From positions 76,416 through 140,415 of the forward strand of contig JBCDDC010000009.1 in NCBI GenBank assembly GCA_039180675.1: DNA of 64,000 nucleotides, read 5' to 3'. Positions 8,808-17,770 of the stretch are shown here, piece after piece. Each line of letters opens with the position of its first letter. Within the stretch, counting starts at the first letter, position 1. Made by a program: the position numbers and the translations under genes. A model generated the notes under the pieces. That model made no database searches. It was given only the letters and a program-made list of their open reading frames with translations, and had not been told where the DNA came from. This DNA comes from Thermohalobaculum sp039180675. Lineage in GTDB: Bacteria; Pseudomonadota; Alphaproteobacteria; Rhodobacterales; Rhodobacteraceae.

Positions 8808-9710
8808 GTGTCACAGGCAAATTCCGTTGGTGTCATCGGCCTTGGCTCGATGGGCTCTGGGATCGCGCAATCGCTTCTTCGTGCAGGTTTCAAAACGCAC
8901 GGGGCGGATGCGAACCCATCGAGGGAAGAGGCTCTGCGACGTGAGGGCGGCGCAGACGAGCCACCTGTCGCAGCCGCTGCTTCGCTTTCGGCCGTGGTCA
9001 TCGTTGTCCTCAATGCGGCGCAGACCGAGGCCGTGCTTTTCGGCGAAACCGGGATTTCGCCCAAGCTCAAGCCAGGTTCGGTCGTGATTGCCTGCCCAAC
9101 CGTGCCGCCTGAGTTCGCACGAGAGATGGCAGCCCGGTGCGCGGCACACGATCTTCACTATCTGGATGCCCCGATCTCGGGAGGGTCGGTAAAGGCGGCG
9201 CAGGGCGCGCTCTCTGTGATGGCATCCGGGTCGGAAGAGGCCTTTGCAGCGGCGCGGCCGGTGCTTGATGCGATCGCCGAGACGGTCTTCGAGCTTGGTG
9301 ACGCGCCGGGGCAGGGGTCCGCTCTCAAGATCATCAACCAGCTCCTCGCCGGGACCCATATCGCCGCTATGGCCGAGGCGATCACCTTCGGGATGACCCA
9401 GGGCGTCGATCCGGCGACCACTGTCGATGTCATTGGCAAATGCGCCGGGCAAAGCTGGATGTTCGACAATCGCGGCCCGCATATCGTGAAGGGTGACTAC
9501 ACCCCGCATTCGGCGGTCGACATCTGGCTGAAGGATCTGGGCATCGTGCTCGATGTCGCGCGGGCGGCAAAGTTCTCCGCCCCGCTGACCGCCACGGCGC
9601 TGGCTCAATTCACGGCCGCCTCTGGGTCTGGCCTTGGTGGCGAGGACGACGCAGCGGTGGCAAAGGTCTACGCCCGAAACGCCGGTTTGACGCTGCCGGG
9701 AGAGAGCTGA
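8808..9710 (+). CDS. ltnD: L-threonate dehydrogenase (3-hydroxyisobutyrate dehydrogenase family)
   Basis: A 300-residue NAD-dependent beta-hydroxyacid dehydrogenase. The dinucleotide-binding motif is VGVIGLGSMGSGIAQSL at residues 7-23. The substrate-binding motif DAPISGGS is near residues 122-129, and the catalytic lysine is in KIINQLLAG near residue 173. It begins with GTG after an AGAGGGG ribosome binding site. Its stop overlaps the otnK start by one base. In the known acid-sugar pathway LtnD oxidises L-threonate (and DenD D-erythronate) to a 2-oxo-tetronate, which OtnI, OtnK and OtnC process further. The operon supports this specific role over general 3-hydroxyisobutyrate activity. LtnD and DenD are hard to separate by eye. 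Confidence 0.8.
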   Translation: MSQANSVGVIGLGSMGSGIAQSLLRAGFKTHGADANPSREEALRREGGADEPPVAAAASLSAVVIVVLNAAQTEAVLFGETGISPKLKPGSVVIACPTVPPEFAREMAARCAAHDLHYLDAPISGGSVKAAQGALSVMASGSEEAFAAARPVLDAIAETVFELGDAPGQGSALKIINQLLAGTHIAAMAEAITFGMTQGVDPATTVDVIGKCAGQSWMFDNRGPHIVKGDYTPHSAVDIWLKDLGIVLDVARAAKFSAPLTATALAQFTAASGSGLGGEDDAAVAKVYARNAGLTLPGES

Positions 9711-10945
9711 TGCTGCTCGGCTGCATTGGCGATGATTTCACCGGCTCCTCGGATCTCGGCAACACGCTGGCGAAGGAGGGGATGCGAACGGTCCTCTATG
9801 GCGGCGTGCCCGAGGAGGCCGCCGCGCCCGAGGTGGAGGCCGGGGTGGTCGCCCTGAAATCCCGGACGATCCCGGTCGCGGAGGCGGTCTCGCAATCCCT
9901 CGCGGTGCTCGACTGGCTCGAGGCGCAGGGCTGCCAGCAATACCTCTTCAAGTACTGCTCGACCTTCGATTCAACGCCACAGGGCAACATCGGCCCGGTC
10001 GCCGAGGCATTGGCCGAGCGGCTTTTGGCGCAATCCGTCATCGTCTGCCCGGCCTTTCCCGGTACCGGGCGATCAGTCTATCAGGGCCATCTCTTCGTCA
10101 ACGACCGGCTCTTGAACGAGTCGGGGATGGAGGCGCACCCCCTGACGCCGATGACCGACGCGGATCTGCGCCGCTGGCTCGCGCCCCAGACCAGCCTGTC
10201 CGTCGGCCATGTGCCCGCCGCGACCGTCTTCCAGGGCGCCGAGGCCATCCGCAAGGCCCTGACGCGGGCCAAGGAGCGGCTGCTTGTGGTCGATGCAATC
10301 CGCGATGAGGATCTCCACGCCATCGGCACCGCCGCCTCGGACCTCCCGCTTCTGACCGGCGGGTCTGGGATCGCGATGGGCCTGCCCGCGAACTTCCGTC
10401 AAAAGGGTCTGGTCGACAGCAACCCGCCCGCCTGGCATGGCGAAGACGGTCCCTGCGCGATCCTCTCCGGCTCCTGCTCCACCGCCACCCGCGGCCAGAT
10501 CGCCCGGCACAAAACCCGCCATCCCACCATGGAGATTTCCGCCGATGCGGTGATGAGCGGCGAGGTCTCGGCCGAGACCGTCGCGAGTTGGATCCTCGCG
10601 ACCTCTGGCCTGCCACTCGCCTACACCTCCGCCGATCCGGAGACGGTCGCCGAGGCCCAGCAGACGTTTGGCCGCGATGCCGTCGCAACCCGGATCGAGG
10701 CGCTCTTCGCCGATACCGCGCGGATCCTCTGCGACCGCGGCGTGCGCCGCCTGATCGCCGCGGGTGGGGAGACCTCGGGCGCCGTGGTCGAGGGGCTCGG
10801 CATCTCGACCATGGAGATCGGGCCCGAGATCGACCCAGGCGTGCCCGCGATCCGCGCAACCGGCCGCCCCCTCACCCTCGCCCTCAAGTCCGGCAATTTT
10901 GGCGGCGAGGATTTCTTCGAGAAAGCCGCTGGAGTGCTCTCATGA
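9710..10945 (+). CDS. otnK: 3-oxo-tetronate kinase
   Basis: A 411-residue kinase of the former DUF1537 family (four-carbon acid sugar kinases). The N-terminal domain starts with the diagnostic GCIGDDFTGSSDLGNTLA. The C-terminal nucleotide-binding domain includes LIAAGGETSGAVVEGLG near residue 350. It uses ATP to phosphorylate 3-oxo-tetronate at the 4-position. It is the second gene of a closely overlapping operon (start 1 base inside ltnD, stop overlapping otnC by 4 bases). That order matches the described threonate/erythronate catabolic sets, so confidence is high. Confidence 0.9.
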   Translation: MLLGCIGDDFTGSSDLGNTLAKEGMRTVLYGGVPEEAAAPEVEAGVVALKSRTIPVAEAVSQSLAVLDWLEAQGCQQYLFKYCSTFDSTPQGNIGPVAEALAERLLAQSVIVCPAFPGTGRSVYQGHLFVNDRLLNESGMEAHPLTPMTDADLRRWLAPQTSLSVGHVPAATVFQGAEAIRKALTRAKERLLVVDAIRDEDLHAIGTAASDLPLLTGGSGIAMGLPANFRQKGLVDSNPPAWHGEDGPCAILSGSCSTATRGQIARHKTRHPTMEISADAVMSGEVSAETVASWILATSGLPLAYTSADPETVAEAQQTFGRDAVATRIEALFADTARILCDRGVRRLIAAGGETSGAVVEGLGISTMEIGPEIDPGVPAIRATGRPLTLALKSGNFGGEDFFEKAAGVLS

Positions 10946-11586
10946 CCGAGGCCACGCTCCGTGAGACCATCTGCCGCTTCGCCGCCTCGCTGTTCGAGCG
11001 TGGCCTCACCGGCGGCTCCTCGGGCAACATCTCGGCGCGGACCGGGGATGGCGGGCTCCTCGTCACGCCCACCGGCTCCAGCTTCGCCACGCTCGACCCC
11101 GCAAGCCTCAGCCGCTTCGACGCCGATGGTCGGCAAACGGGTGGCGACAAACCGACCAAGGAGATGCCGCTCCATACCGCGTTCTACGAAACCCGACGGA
11201 ATACGGGCGCTGTCGTGCATCTCCACCCGACGTACTCCGTCGCACTCTCCATGCTGCCTGACATCGATCCGGACAATGTCCTGCCGCCGCTGACAGCCTA
11301 TTCGATCATGCGGCTCGGCAAGGTGAAGCTGCTCCCCCATTTCCGGCCGGGCGATCCGGCGATGGGCGATGCGATCCGCGACCTCGCGGGCAAACGCGCC
11401 GCCGTTCTGCTCGCCAATCACGGGCCGGTCGTCGCCGCGAAGGATCTCGAGACGGCTGTCTACGCGATGGAGGAGCTGGAAGAGACCGCGAAACTCGCGC
11501 TCGTCACCCGCGGCATGCAGCCGATCGGACTGACCGAGGCGCAGATCCGCGATGTCGTGACCACCTTCGAGGTCGATTGGGACTGA
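10942..11586 (+). CDS. otnC: 3-oxo-tetronate 4-phosphate decarboxylase (class II aldolase family)
   Basis: A 214-residue zinc-dependent class II aldolase/adducin-family protein. The glycine-rich GGSSGNISAR lies near residue 25, the likely acidic catalytic residue is in KEMPLHTAFY, zinc-binding histidines are in HLHPTYS, and a further histidine is in LLANHGPVV. The ATG at 10942 overlaps the otnK stop in an ATGA arrangement, although the same frame is open further upstream. OtnC decarboxylates 3-oxo-tetronate 4-phosphate to dihydroxyacetone phosphate, feeding central metabolism. Confidence 0.88.
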   Translation: MTEATLRETICRFAASLFERGLTGGSSGNISARTGDGGLLVTPTGSSFATLDPASLSRFDADGRQTGGDKPTKEMPLHTAFYETRRNTGAVVHLHPTYSVALSMLPDIDPDNVLPPLTAYSIMRLGKVKLLPHFRPGDPAMGDAIRDLAGKRAAVLLANHGPVVAAKDLETAVYAMEELEETAKLALVTRGMQPIGLTEAQIRDVVTTFEVDWD

Positions 11587-11598
11587 AAGGACAGGCAG

Positions 11599-12363
11599 AT
11601 GAAGTTCTCCGCCAATCTTGGGTTTCTCTGGACGGAGCTCTCCCTGCCGGATGCTATCCGCGCGGCCGCAGCGGCGGGATTCGACGCGGTCGAGTGCCAT
11701 TTCCCGTATGACGAGGATACCTCCGCCGTGCGCGAGGCGCTTACCGCCACGGGCCTCCCGATGCTTGGCCTCAACACGACCCGGGGCGATGTCGCGAACG
11801 GCGATTTCGGCCTCTCCGCCTTGCCGGGCCGTGTGGAGGAGGCCCGCCAGGCCATCTACACAGCCATCGCCTACGCAAGCACGATCGGCTGCCGCAATGT
11901 CCATGTCATGGCGGGCCGGTCCGAAGGCGCCGAGGCGCGCGCCACCTATCGCGCCAATCTGACCTATGCGGCCGAGGCCGCCGCCCCCAATGGCATCGGC
12001 ATCCTGATCGAGCCGATCAACACCCGGGATGTTGCCGGCTACCACCTTTCGATGGTTGAAGACGCCGCTCAGATCATCCGGGATCTCCGCCAGTCCAACA
12101 TCCGCCTGATGCTCGACTGCTACCATACCCAGATCATGCAGGGCGATCTGACGCGCCTGATCGAGGCCCATCTCGACGTGATCGGCCACCTGCAGATTGC
12201 CGCCGTTCCCGATCGTGGCGAACCCGATCAGGGCGAGATCGCCTTCGACCGGCTGATCCGCGCTGTCGAGGCCCTCGGCTATCAGGGCCACTGGGGCGCT
12301 GAATACCGCCCGCGCGGCAACACCGATCAGGGACTGGACTGGCTCACCTCTTTCAAGACGTAA
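11599..12363 (+). CDS. otnI: 2-oxo-tetronate isomerase (hydroxypyruvate isomerase-like)
   Basis: A 254-residue TIM-barrel protein of the xylose-isomerase-like family. Metal-binding acids and histidine are seen in LIEPIN, LDCYHTQI, GHLQIA and AEYRPRG, in the order expected for hydroxypyruvate isomerase and OtnI. It starts 12 bases after otnC with an AAGGACAGGC ribosome binding site. In the pathway it converts 2-oxo-tetronate to 3-oxo-tetronate, the OtnK substrate. The neighbours make OtnI more likely than hydroxypyruvate isomerase proper. The operon ends here, facing a convergent binding-protein gene and a hairpin. Confidence 0.88.
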   Translation: MKFSANLGFLWTELSLPDAIRAAAAAGFDAVECHFPYDEDTSAVREALTATGLPMLGLNTTRGDVANGDFGLSALPGRVEEARQAIYTAIAYASTIGCRNVHVMAGRSEGAEARATYRANLTYAAEAAAPNGIGILIEPINTRDVAGYHLSMVEDAAQIIRDLRQSNIRLMLDCYHTQIMQGDLTRLIEAHLDVIGHLQIAAVPDRGEPDQGEIAFDRLIRAVEALGYQGHWGAEYRPRGNTDQGLDWLTSFKT

Positions 12364-12389
12364 GACGAATGGCCGGGTGGGCGGGCAGT

Positions 12390-12412
12390 CGTGGCCCCCC
12401 GCAGGGGCCACG
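12390..12412. terminator. Probable bidirectional terminator between otnI and the binding-protein gene
   Basis: A 9-bp perfect stem, CGTGGCCCC (12390-12398) and GGGGCCACG (12404-12412), closes a 5-base loop. It lies in the 74-base gap between two convergent genes. There is no T run on either side, so it may be a weak or factor-assisted terminator. Confidence 0.55.
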
Positions 12413-12437
12413 CTGGATGCTCCCCGGCCTCTGAGGC

Positions 12438-13568
12438 TTATCTCAGACCGCACTCCGCCGCATAGGCATCACTGTGGGCCTCGATCGCGGTGCTAACCAG
12501 CTTGTTGACCGGCTGCGTCTCCCCCATCACCACCTCCTGGACGTAGACGTTCTGGATCGGGTGATTGTTGGTGTTGAACTTGAACGGCCCGCGGGTCGAT
12601 TCGAATTCCGCCGCCTTCAGCGCAGCCCGAAACCCGTCCGGGTCGGTCTCCGGATCAGCCTTTGCCAGCGCCGAGGCGATCAGCAGCCCGGTATCATAGC
12701 CCTGGCTGGCATAAAAGGTCGGCTCGCGGCCATAGGCCTCCCGAAACGCCGCGACAAAGGTCTGGTTCGCCGCATTCTCCAGATCCCGCGACCACTGGGT
12801 CGTATTCACCACGCCCAACGCGGCATCTCCGATCGCGCCCAGGATCACATGATCGAACGAGAAGACCGGGCCATAGACCGGGGTATCGACGCCCGCCGCC
12901 GCGTATTGCTTCATGAAAGCGATCCCCATGCCGCCCGGCAGGAAATAGAACAGACTGTCGGCGCCCGAGGCCCGGATCTGGGCGATCTCGGCGGCATAAT
13001 CCTTCTGTCCGAGCTTGGTGAAGATCTCCTGATGCGCCTTGCCGAAATAGCGCTGGAAGCCCTTCATCATATCCTGGCCAGCCGGATAGTTGGGCGCGAG
13101 CAGAAGCGGCTTTTTGAATCCTTTCTCCTTCATATACGCGCCCATCGCTTCCGGCAGGTTGTCATTCTGCCAGCTCACGTTGAAGTAATTCTCGTGGCAG
13201 AGCTTACCGGCCAGTTTCGACGGTCCGGCATTGGGCGAGAGGTAGAATGTGCCCCCGCGAACCATCTGTGGGACAAGAGCGATGGCGATGTTCGACCAGA
13301 TGATCCCGGTCATGATCGGCACGCCTTCCTTCTGCAAGAGCTCGTCAGCATGGCTCTTGGCGACATCGGGTTTGCGCGCATCGTCGCGCACCAGCACCTC
13401 GGCCGGATCGCCCGCTTGCTTCATCGCCAGCAGAAACCCGTCGCGCACGTCGATCCCCAGATGCGAGCCGCCGCCCGACAGCGTCGTGATCATCCCGATC
13501 TTGGTCTTGGCCATCCCGGGCCCGGCGGCCATCAGCGCGACCGCGCCCGCCAAAAGCAGTTTCTTCAT
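12438..13568 (-). CDS. ABC transporter substrate-binding protein (Peripla_BP_6 / LivK-like)
   Basis: A 376-residue periplasmic protein with a clear signal peptide (MKKLLLAGAVALMAAGPGMA, residues 1-20). It then starts with TKIGMITTLSGGGSHLGIDV, the typical first strand of branched-chain amino acid binding proteins. It is unusual in lying apart from any permease or ATPase. It could serve the liv transporter at 1-3170, or a missing transporter for threonate-like acids, because it sits next to the otn operon on the opposite strand. Both are inference. The ligand is unknown. Confidence 0.88.
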   Translation of the reverse strand: MKKLLLAGAVALMAAGPGMAKTKIGMITTLSGGGSHLGIDVRDGFLLAMKQAGDPAEVLVRDDARKPDVAKSHADELLQKEGVPIMTGIIWSNIAIALVPQMVRGGTFYLSPNAGPSKLAGKLCHENYFNVSWQNDNLPEAMGAYMKEKGFKKPLLLAPNYPAGQDMMKGFQRYFGKAHQEIFTKLGQKDYAAEIAQIRASGADSLFYFLPGGMGIAFMKQYAAAGVDTPVYGPVFSFDHVILGAIGDAALGVVNTTQWSRDLENAANQTFVAAFREAYGREPTFYASQGYDTGLLIASALAKADPETDPDGFRAALKAAEFESTRGPFKFNTNNHPIQNVYVQEVVMGETQPVNKLVSTAIEAHSDAYAAECGLR

Positions 13569-13589
13569 GCCACACTCCCTGTCACGGCC

Positions 13590-13826
13590 TCAAAAGGCCT
13601 TGTAAGTCGTTGTCGTCAGCGAACGGACAATGCCCGGAATGGTCAAGAGCTTGTCGTTCAGAAATTTGCCGAGATCCTCGCCTTCCGGTACATATATCTT
13701 CATCAAAAGGTCGAATTCTCCACTTGTCGAGTAGAGTTCAGAGACGAGTTCACGTTCCCAGATCGCGTCGGCAACTTCGTAGGTCATGCCCGGCCGACAG
13801 CGCAGCTGAACAAAAACACAGTGCAT
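13590..13826 (-). CDS. Stand-alone Lrp/AsnC ligand-binding domain protein
   Basis: A 78-residue protein consisting only of an RAM-type (Lrp/AsnC C-terminal) alpha-beta domain. The visible pattern is CVFVQLRCRPG at the start, GEFDLLMKIYVPE in the middle and IPGIVRSLTTTTYKAF at the end. No helix-turn-helix precedes it. The longer open frame upstream is rejected because the ATG at 13826 has a strong GGAGGG ribosome binding site 6-9 bases upstream. It follows the binding-protein start region by about 20 bases on the same strand, so the two may be cotranscribed. Such proteins bind amino acids and may modulate other Lrp members. Confidence 0.8.
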   Translation of the reverse strand: MHCVFVQLRCRPGMTYEVADAIWERELVSELYSTSGEFDLLMKIYVPEGEDLGKFLNDKLLTIPGIVRSLTTTTYKAF

Positions 13827-14009
13827 GATCGGCCCTCCGGCTTTTGTGCGTGTCTTCCAGTTATCGTCTCTAGATCGAAGCTGCCAGTCTCTTGAGACAC
13901 GGATCGCTTCGGGTTTAAGTGTGATGCGGGGACAAGGGGCTGTTTGCAGAGCAGGGCATACGGCCCGACGATCGTTTTTGGGGGAAACGCGGGAGCACTG
14001 GCGCAACCT

Positions 14010-16508
14010 ATGCCGATTTTCTTCGAATCAGCCCTTTTGGTGCTTTCTGGTGCATTGGCGCTTGCGTTGGTCAATGTAGCCGTCGCGCTCTGGCGTCAGC
14101 GGATCAAGGTGCGAGAGGCCGAAGCGGCGCTTGCCAGCAATGATGCAAAGCTGCGCGCGATCCTCGATCACGCGCCGGCCGAAATTTACCTCAAAGACGA
14201 GGAAGGCCGGTACCTTCTGATCAATCGCCAGTTCGAGCGACTTTTCGGTGTGCGCAACCGTGACCTCATCGGAAAACTGCCCGGCGATGTGCATGAAGGT
14301 GATTTGGCCGAGCTTTCCCGCGCCCAGGACCTTGAAGTGCTGGAGACCGGCAAGACGATCGCGCGCGAAGAGAACGTCAAGACCCGGCTGGGCGATAAGG
14401 TTTTTCACACGATCAAGTTTCCCCTGCGCGACGATAGCGGTCGGATCATCGGGCTCGGTGCGGTCTCCACCGATATCACCGAACTGGCCGAGGCGCGGGA
14501 GCAGGCGATCCGTCTGGAACAGCGATTGACGGATGCGGTCAACGCTTTGCCCGCCGGTTTTGTCTATTTCGAACCTTCAGGCCAGATTGGCCTGATCAAC
14601 ACGCGCTATCAGGATCTTCTGGCGCAGCTTGGCCATCCTCCCGACACCAAGGCGACCTTCGAGCAATTGCTTCGGACGGTGCTCGCCAAGGGCAGGATCC
14701 CCGAGGCCGAAGGGCAGGAGGAGGACTGGATCCAGGAGCGTCTGGCTGTGCCGTCCCGCGCAGGTGAGGAACTCGAATACCAGATGCCCGACGGCCGCTG
14801 GTACAAAGCCTTTGATGAACGCACCAGCGACGGCGGTGTGGTGGGGGTCCGCGTGGACATCTCGATGCTGAAGCGCCAGCAGGAGTCGCTCTCGGCGGCG
14901 ATTTCCGAGCGTGACGCCGCGGAGAAGCGCTTCAGCGATATCGCCGAGATCAATAGCGGCTGGTTCTGGGAACAGGACAAGGATCTGCGGTTCACATACA
15001 TCTCTGATGTGTTTGAACAGAAGACCGGATACCTGATCGCTGCCCGGCTCGGTCAGACCCGTGAAGAGGCGATCGACGATGATGCGGAAATCCTGGCGGG
15101 CTCCGACTGGGACTGGCTCAACCGGAAGCTTGAAGCACGCGAGCCCTTCGAAAACTTCGTCTACGGCATTCGTGGCGAAGATGGAGAGCTGATCTGGGTG
15201 CGCATCTCGGGCGCGCCATTCTTTGATGCCGATGGTGAGTTCGCGGGTTATCGCGGGGTCGGTTCAGACGTCACAGATCTCTACACCGCGATCACCAGCG
15301 CCGAGGCCGCGAACCGTGCAAAATCCGATTTCCTTGCTAATATCAGCCACGAAATCCGGACCCCGCTGACGGCAGTGCTCGGGATGGCGGAAGAACTGGA
15401 GCGCCGGGTCGGTGGTGAAGAGGAGCGAAAGTTCGCCCGGACGATCCGGGAATCGGGCGAACATCTACTCGAGATCATCAACGACGTGCTCGATTTCTCG
15501 AAGATCGAGGCCCGCCGTGTCGAACTGGAGCATGTCCCCTTCAAGCCTGCCGATCTGGTCGATCGGATCGTCACGCTCCACTCGATGAAAGCTGCCGAGA
15601 AAGGCCTCAGCTTCTCCGCCGAGCTAGAGGAGGGCATTCCGGAGGTTCGTGTTGGTGACCCGCAGCGCATTCTCCAGGTGCTTCACAATCTGGTCGGCAA
15701 CGCGATCAAATTCACTCTGTCGGGCGGTGTGGTGGTTAGTCTCGCTGATGCCGGTGGTGATCGCATGAAGATCTCGGTTGCGGATAGCGGTATCGGGATG
15801 ACACGGGACCAGCTTGGCCGGGTCTTCGATGGGTTTTCTCAGGCGGATACGTCGATTGCGCGCCGCTTTGGCGGCACTGGGCTTGGCATGTCGATCACCA
15901 AGAAACTCGTTGATGCCATGGACGGTAGTCTCGACATTCAAAGCACGCCAGACGAGGGCACCTCCGTTCACGTCATCCTACCGCTGCCAGCGTCAGATGC
16001 TACGGTCGAGGCCGCGCCGAAGCGCCCTGCCATCGTCGCAGAGAAAGCGATTCCCCGGGGGTTGCGGATCCTCGCGGTCGACGACAATGAGACGAACCGC
16101 ACCCTCATCGGCCTTCTGCTCCAGCGGATCGGGGCGGAGGCCACGATCGTCGACAGCGGGCCTGCCGCGATCTCGGCTGCAGAAAAGCATGCCTACGATC
16201 TGATCATGATGGATATTGCAATGCCTTCGATGGATGGGATCGAGGCGCTAAACCGTTTGCGGGCAGCGGCATCGCGCGCCGGTTTTGCAGAGGCACCCGC
16301 ACTCGCTGTCACGGCAAATGCGCTAACGTACCAAATCGAGGCCTATCTCGAGATGGGATTTCAGGGCCACGTGGCCAAACCGATCCAGATGGCGGATCTG
16401 TTCGAAGAGATCCGGCGCGTGAGTTTGGCATCTAAAGGAGAGATCGAGAAGCCGACGGCCGAGGTTTCGCAAATCGAAGATCGGACCAGCCGCCGGCGAT
16501 TGGCCTAG
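14010..16508 (+). CDS. Hybrid sensor histidine kinase with three PAS-type domains and a receiver
   Basis: An 832-residue protein. One N-terminal helix (residues about 5-25) anchors it in the membrane. Three PAS/PAC-like units follow (about 45-165, 180-285, 305-425), the last with FWEQDKDLRFTYISDVFEQ. The HisKA box is NISHEIRTPLTAVLGMAEEL (phospho-acceptor His), the N box NLVGNAIKFT, and the G boxes DSGIGM and GTGLGMSI. A C-terminal receiver has the phospho-acceptor Asp in LIMMDIAMPSMDG and ends with a KP motif. An in-frame TTG at 13944 would add 22 residues. There is no HPt domain or separate regulator nearby. The sensed signal is unknown. It converges with DUF2853 with 4 bases of overlap. 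Confidence 0.9.
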   Translation: MPIFFESALLVLSGALALALVNVAVALWRQRIKVREAEAALASNDAKLRAILDHAPAEIYLKDEEGRYLLINRQFERLFGVRNRDLIGKLPGDVHEGDLAELSRAQDLEVLETGKTIAREENVKTRLGDKVFHTIKFPLRDDSGRIIGLGAVSTDITELAEAREQAIRLEQRLTDAVNALPAGFVYFEPSGQIGLINTRYQDLLAQLGHPPDTKATFEQLLRTVLAKGRIPEAEGQEEDWIQERLAVPSRAGEELEYQMPDGRWYKAFDERTSDGGVVGVRVDISMLKRQQESLSAAISERDAAEKRFSDIAEINSGWFWEQDKDLRFTYISDVFEQKTGYLIAARLGQTREEAIDDDAEILAGSDWDWLNRKLEAREPFENFVYGIRGEDGELIWVRISGAPFFDADGEFAGYRGVGSDVTDLYTAITSAEAANRAKSDFLANISHEIRTPLTAVLGMAEELERRVGGEEERKFARTIRESGEHLLEIINDVLDFSKIEARRVELEHVPFKPADLVDRIVTLHSMKAAEKGLSFSAELEEGIPEVRVGDPQRILQVLHNLVGNAIKFTLSGGVVVSLADAGGDRMKISVADSGIGMTRDQLGRVFDGFSQADTSIARRFGGTGLGMSITKKLVDAMDGSLDIQSTPDEGTSVHVILPLPASDATVEAAPKRPAIVAEKAIPRGLRILAVDDNETNRTLIGLLLQRIGAEATIVDSGPAAISAAEKHAYDLIMMDIAMPSMDGIEALNRLRAAASRAGFAEAPALAVTANALTYQIEAYLEMGFQGHVAKPIQMADLFEEIRRVSLASKGEIEKPTAEVSQIEDRTSRRRLA

Positions 16509-16846
16509 CCGTAGACCGATTCTTTGCCAAAATGCTTGCAGAGCATGTAGTAAATCACCGCGCGGTACTTGTTACGCTCTGACTGACCATAGGTATCAAT
16601 CACTTTCTTGATCGCGGCGCCCAATTCGGGGCCGTCCTTCAGACCAAGCTTCTTGATCAGGTAGTTATTCTTGACTGTGTCGAGTTCGTCTTGCTGCGAG
16701 CCTGCAACTGTCGATGCATCGGCATCGTAGATGGCTGGTCCACATCCTATCGTGACTTTTGTGAGCAGATCCATGTCAGGCTGCATGCCGCACTTGTTTT
16801 TGAGGTCGTCGGCATACTTCGCGATTAGCTCGTCTCTCTTGCCCAT
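16505..16846 (-). CDS. DUF2853 family protein
   Basis: A 113-residue helical cytoplasmic protein. It begins GKRDELIAKYADDLKNKCG and ends with RAVIYYMLCKHFGKESVYG, the pattern I associate with DUF2853. Family function is unknown. The ATG at 16846 has a GGGAG ribosome binding site. The open frame upstream to 16942 lacks one and was not used. The region 16847-17026 upstream is AT-richer than its surroundings and presumably holds the promoter. Confidence 0.75.
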   Translation of the reverse strand: MGKRDELIAKYADDLKNKCGMQPDMDLLTKVTIGCGPAIYDADASTVAGSQQDELDTVKNNYLIKKLGLKDGPELGAAIKKVIDTYGQSERNKYRAVIYYMLCKHFGKESVYG

Positions 16847-17026
16847 TTGTGTCTCCCTTGTTGTAGAATCTCCCTTCCCTTCTGGCGCGAGTTGGCTGGA
16901 AGGTTCGCTCCGCAGTGAAGGGGACGCAAAACCCGAATGCATTGCAAGAGTTTGTTGACGATCAACGCTGTCGCAGCGCCGCTTTCGTGCTGAAAAGCGG
17001 GTGCCAAGCTTTGCTCTTACGTAACG

Positions 17027-17770
17027 TCAACGGGACATGAAGCTCATAAAAGCTTGCATGGCCTCTTCCGATTTCAACCGTTCGGCGAAAATCTCCGCTT
17101 CCGCCCGACTCGCCTCCTGAACCGGAGCGACATCACCTTTCATGAGCCGCTTAGTGAGGCGCAGCGCCTGCTGTGGTTTCGCGGCCAGCTTGGCCGCAAT
17201 CGCCCTCGCTTGGGTCTCGAGTTCCGCTTGGGGGACGATCGCATTGATCAGGCCGGCCTCCCGCGCGCGTTCGGCAGAGAAGGGCTCTCCCATGGCCAAC
17301 AGCTCAAAGGCGCGCTGATACCCCATCGACTGGGGCCCAAGCAGCGAGGAGGCGTTCTCCGCCACCAGCCCCAGGTCGACGAAAGGCGTGCGAAACGTGC
17401 TCTCAGGCGTCGCGAAGACCATATCGCAGTGAAACAGCAGCGTCGTGCCGATCCCGACCGCGAGCCCGTCCACCGCGGCCAGCAGCGGTTTTTCGATCTG
17501 CGGCTGCAGCGTCAGATACCGTTCCACCCCGCTGCCCGAAAGGCTGCCGGACTGTGCGACGCTTAGAAAATCGCCAACGTCATTTCCGGCAGTGAACGCG
17601 CCCGCGTGACCCATCAGGAGATGAACCGAGATCGCGTCATCCGCCTCACCGTCTTCGATCGCCTGGGCCAGATCGTGATACATCTGGTTGGTGATTGCGT
17701 TCTTTTTCTCTGGCCGATTGAAACGGATGATCTGGACCGCTCCGTCACGGGTCAGCTCGATATGGCTCAT
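17027..17770 (-). CDS. Enoyl-CoA hydratase/isomerase family protein
   Basis: A 247-residue crotonase-fold protein. The first oxyanion-hole region reads GHAGAFTAGNDVGDFL (residues about 54-69), and the second is DGLAVGIGTTLLFHCD. At the position of catalytic Glu144 of classical hydratases the sequence has GLVAENASSLLGP, which is closer to isomerases or divergent members. It overlaps the upstream phosphotransferase gene by 4 bases, so the two are translationally coupled. It may act in fatty-acid or branched-chain acyl-CoA breakdown. The substrate is not assignable. Confidence 0.82.
   Translation of the reverse strand: MSHIELTRDGAVQIIRFNRPEKKNAITNQMYHDLAQAIEDGEADDAISVHLLMGHAGAFTAGNDVGDFLSVAQSGSLSGSGVERYLTLQPQIEKPLLAAVDGLAVGIGTTLLFHCDMVFATPESTFRTPFVDLGLVAENASSLLGPQSMGYQRAFELLAMGEPFSAERAREAGLINAIVPQAELETQARAIAAKLAAKPQQALRLTKRLMKGDVAPVQEASRAEAEIFAERLKSEEAMQAFMSFMSR

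Noticed and set aside
10621..12453. 610-codon open frame on the minus strand across the otn genes
   Set aside because: It mirrors the strong + strand genes otnK, otnC and otnI, has no recognisable domain, and is explained by high GC bias.
13827..14006. Longer N-terminus for the Lrp-like protein
   Set aside because: The added 60 residues have no helix-turn-helix and the internal ATG has a far better ribosome binding site.
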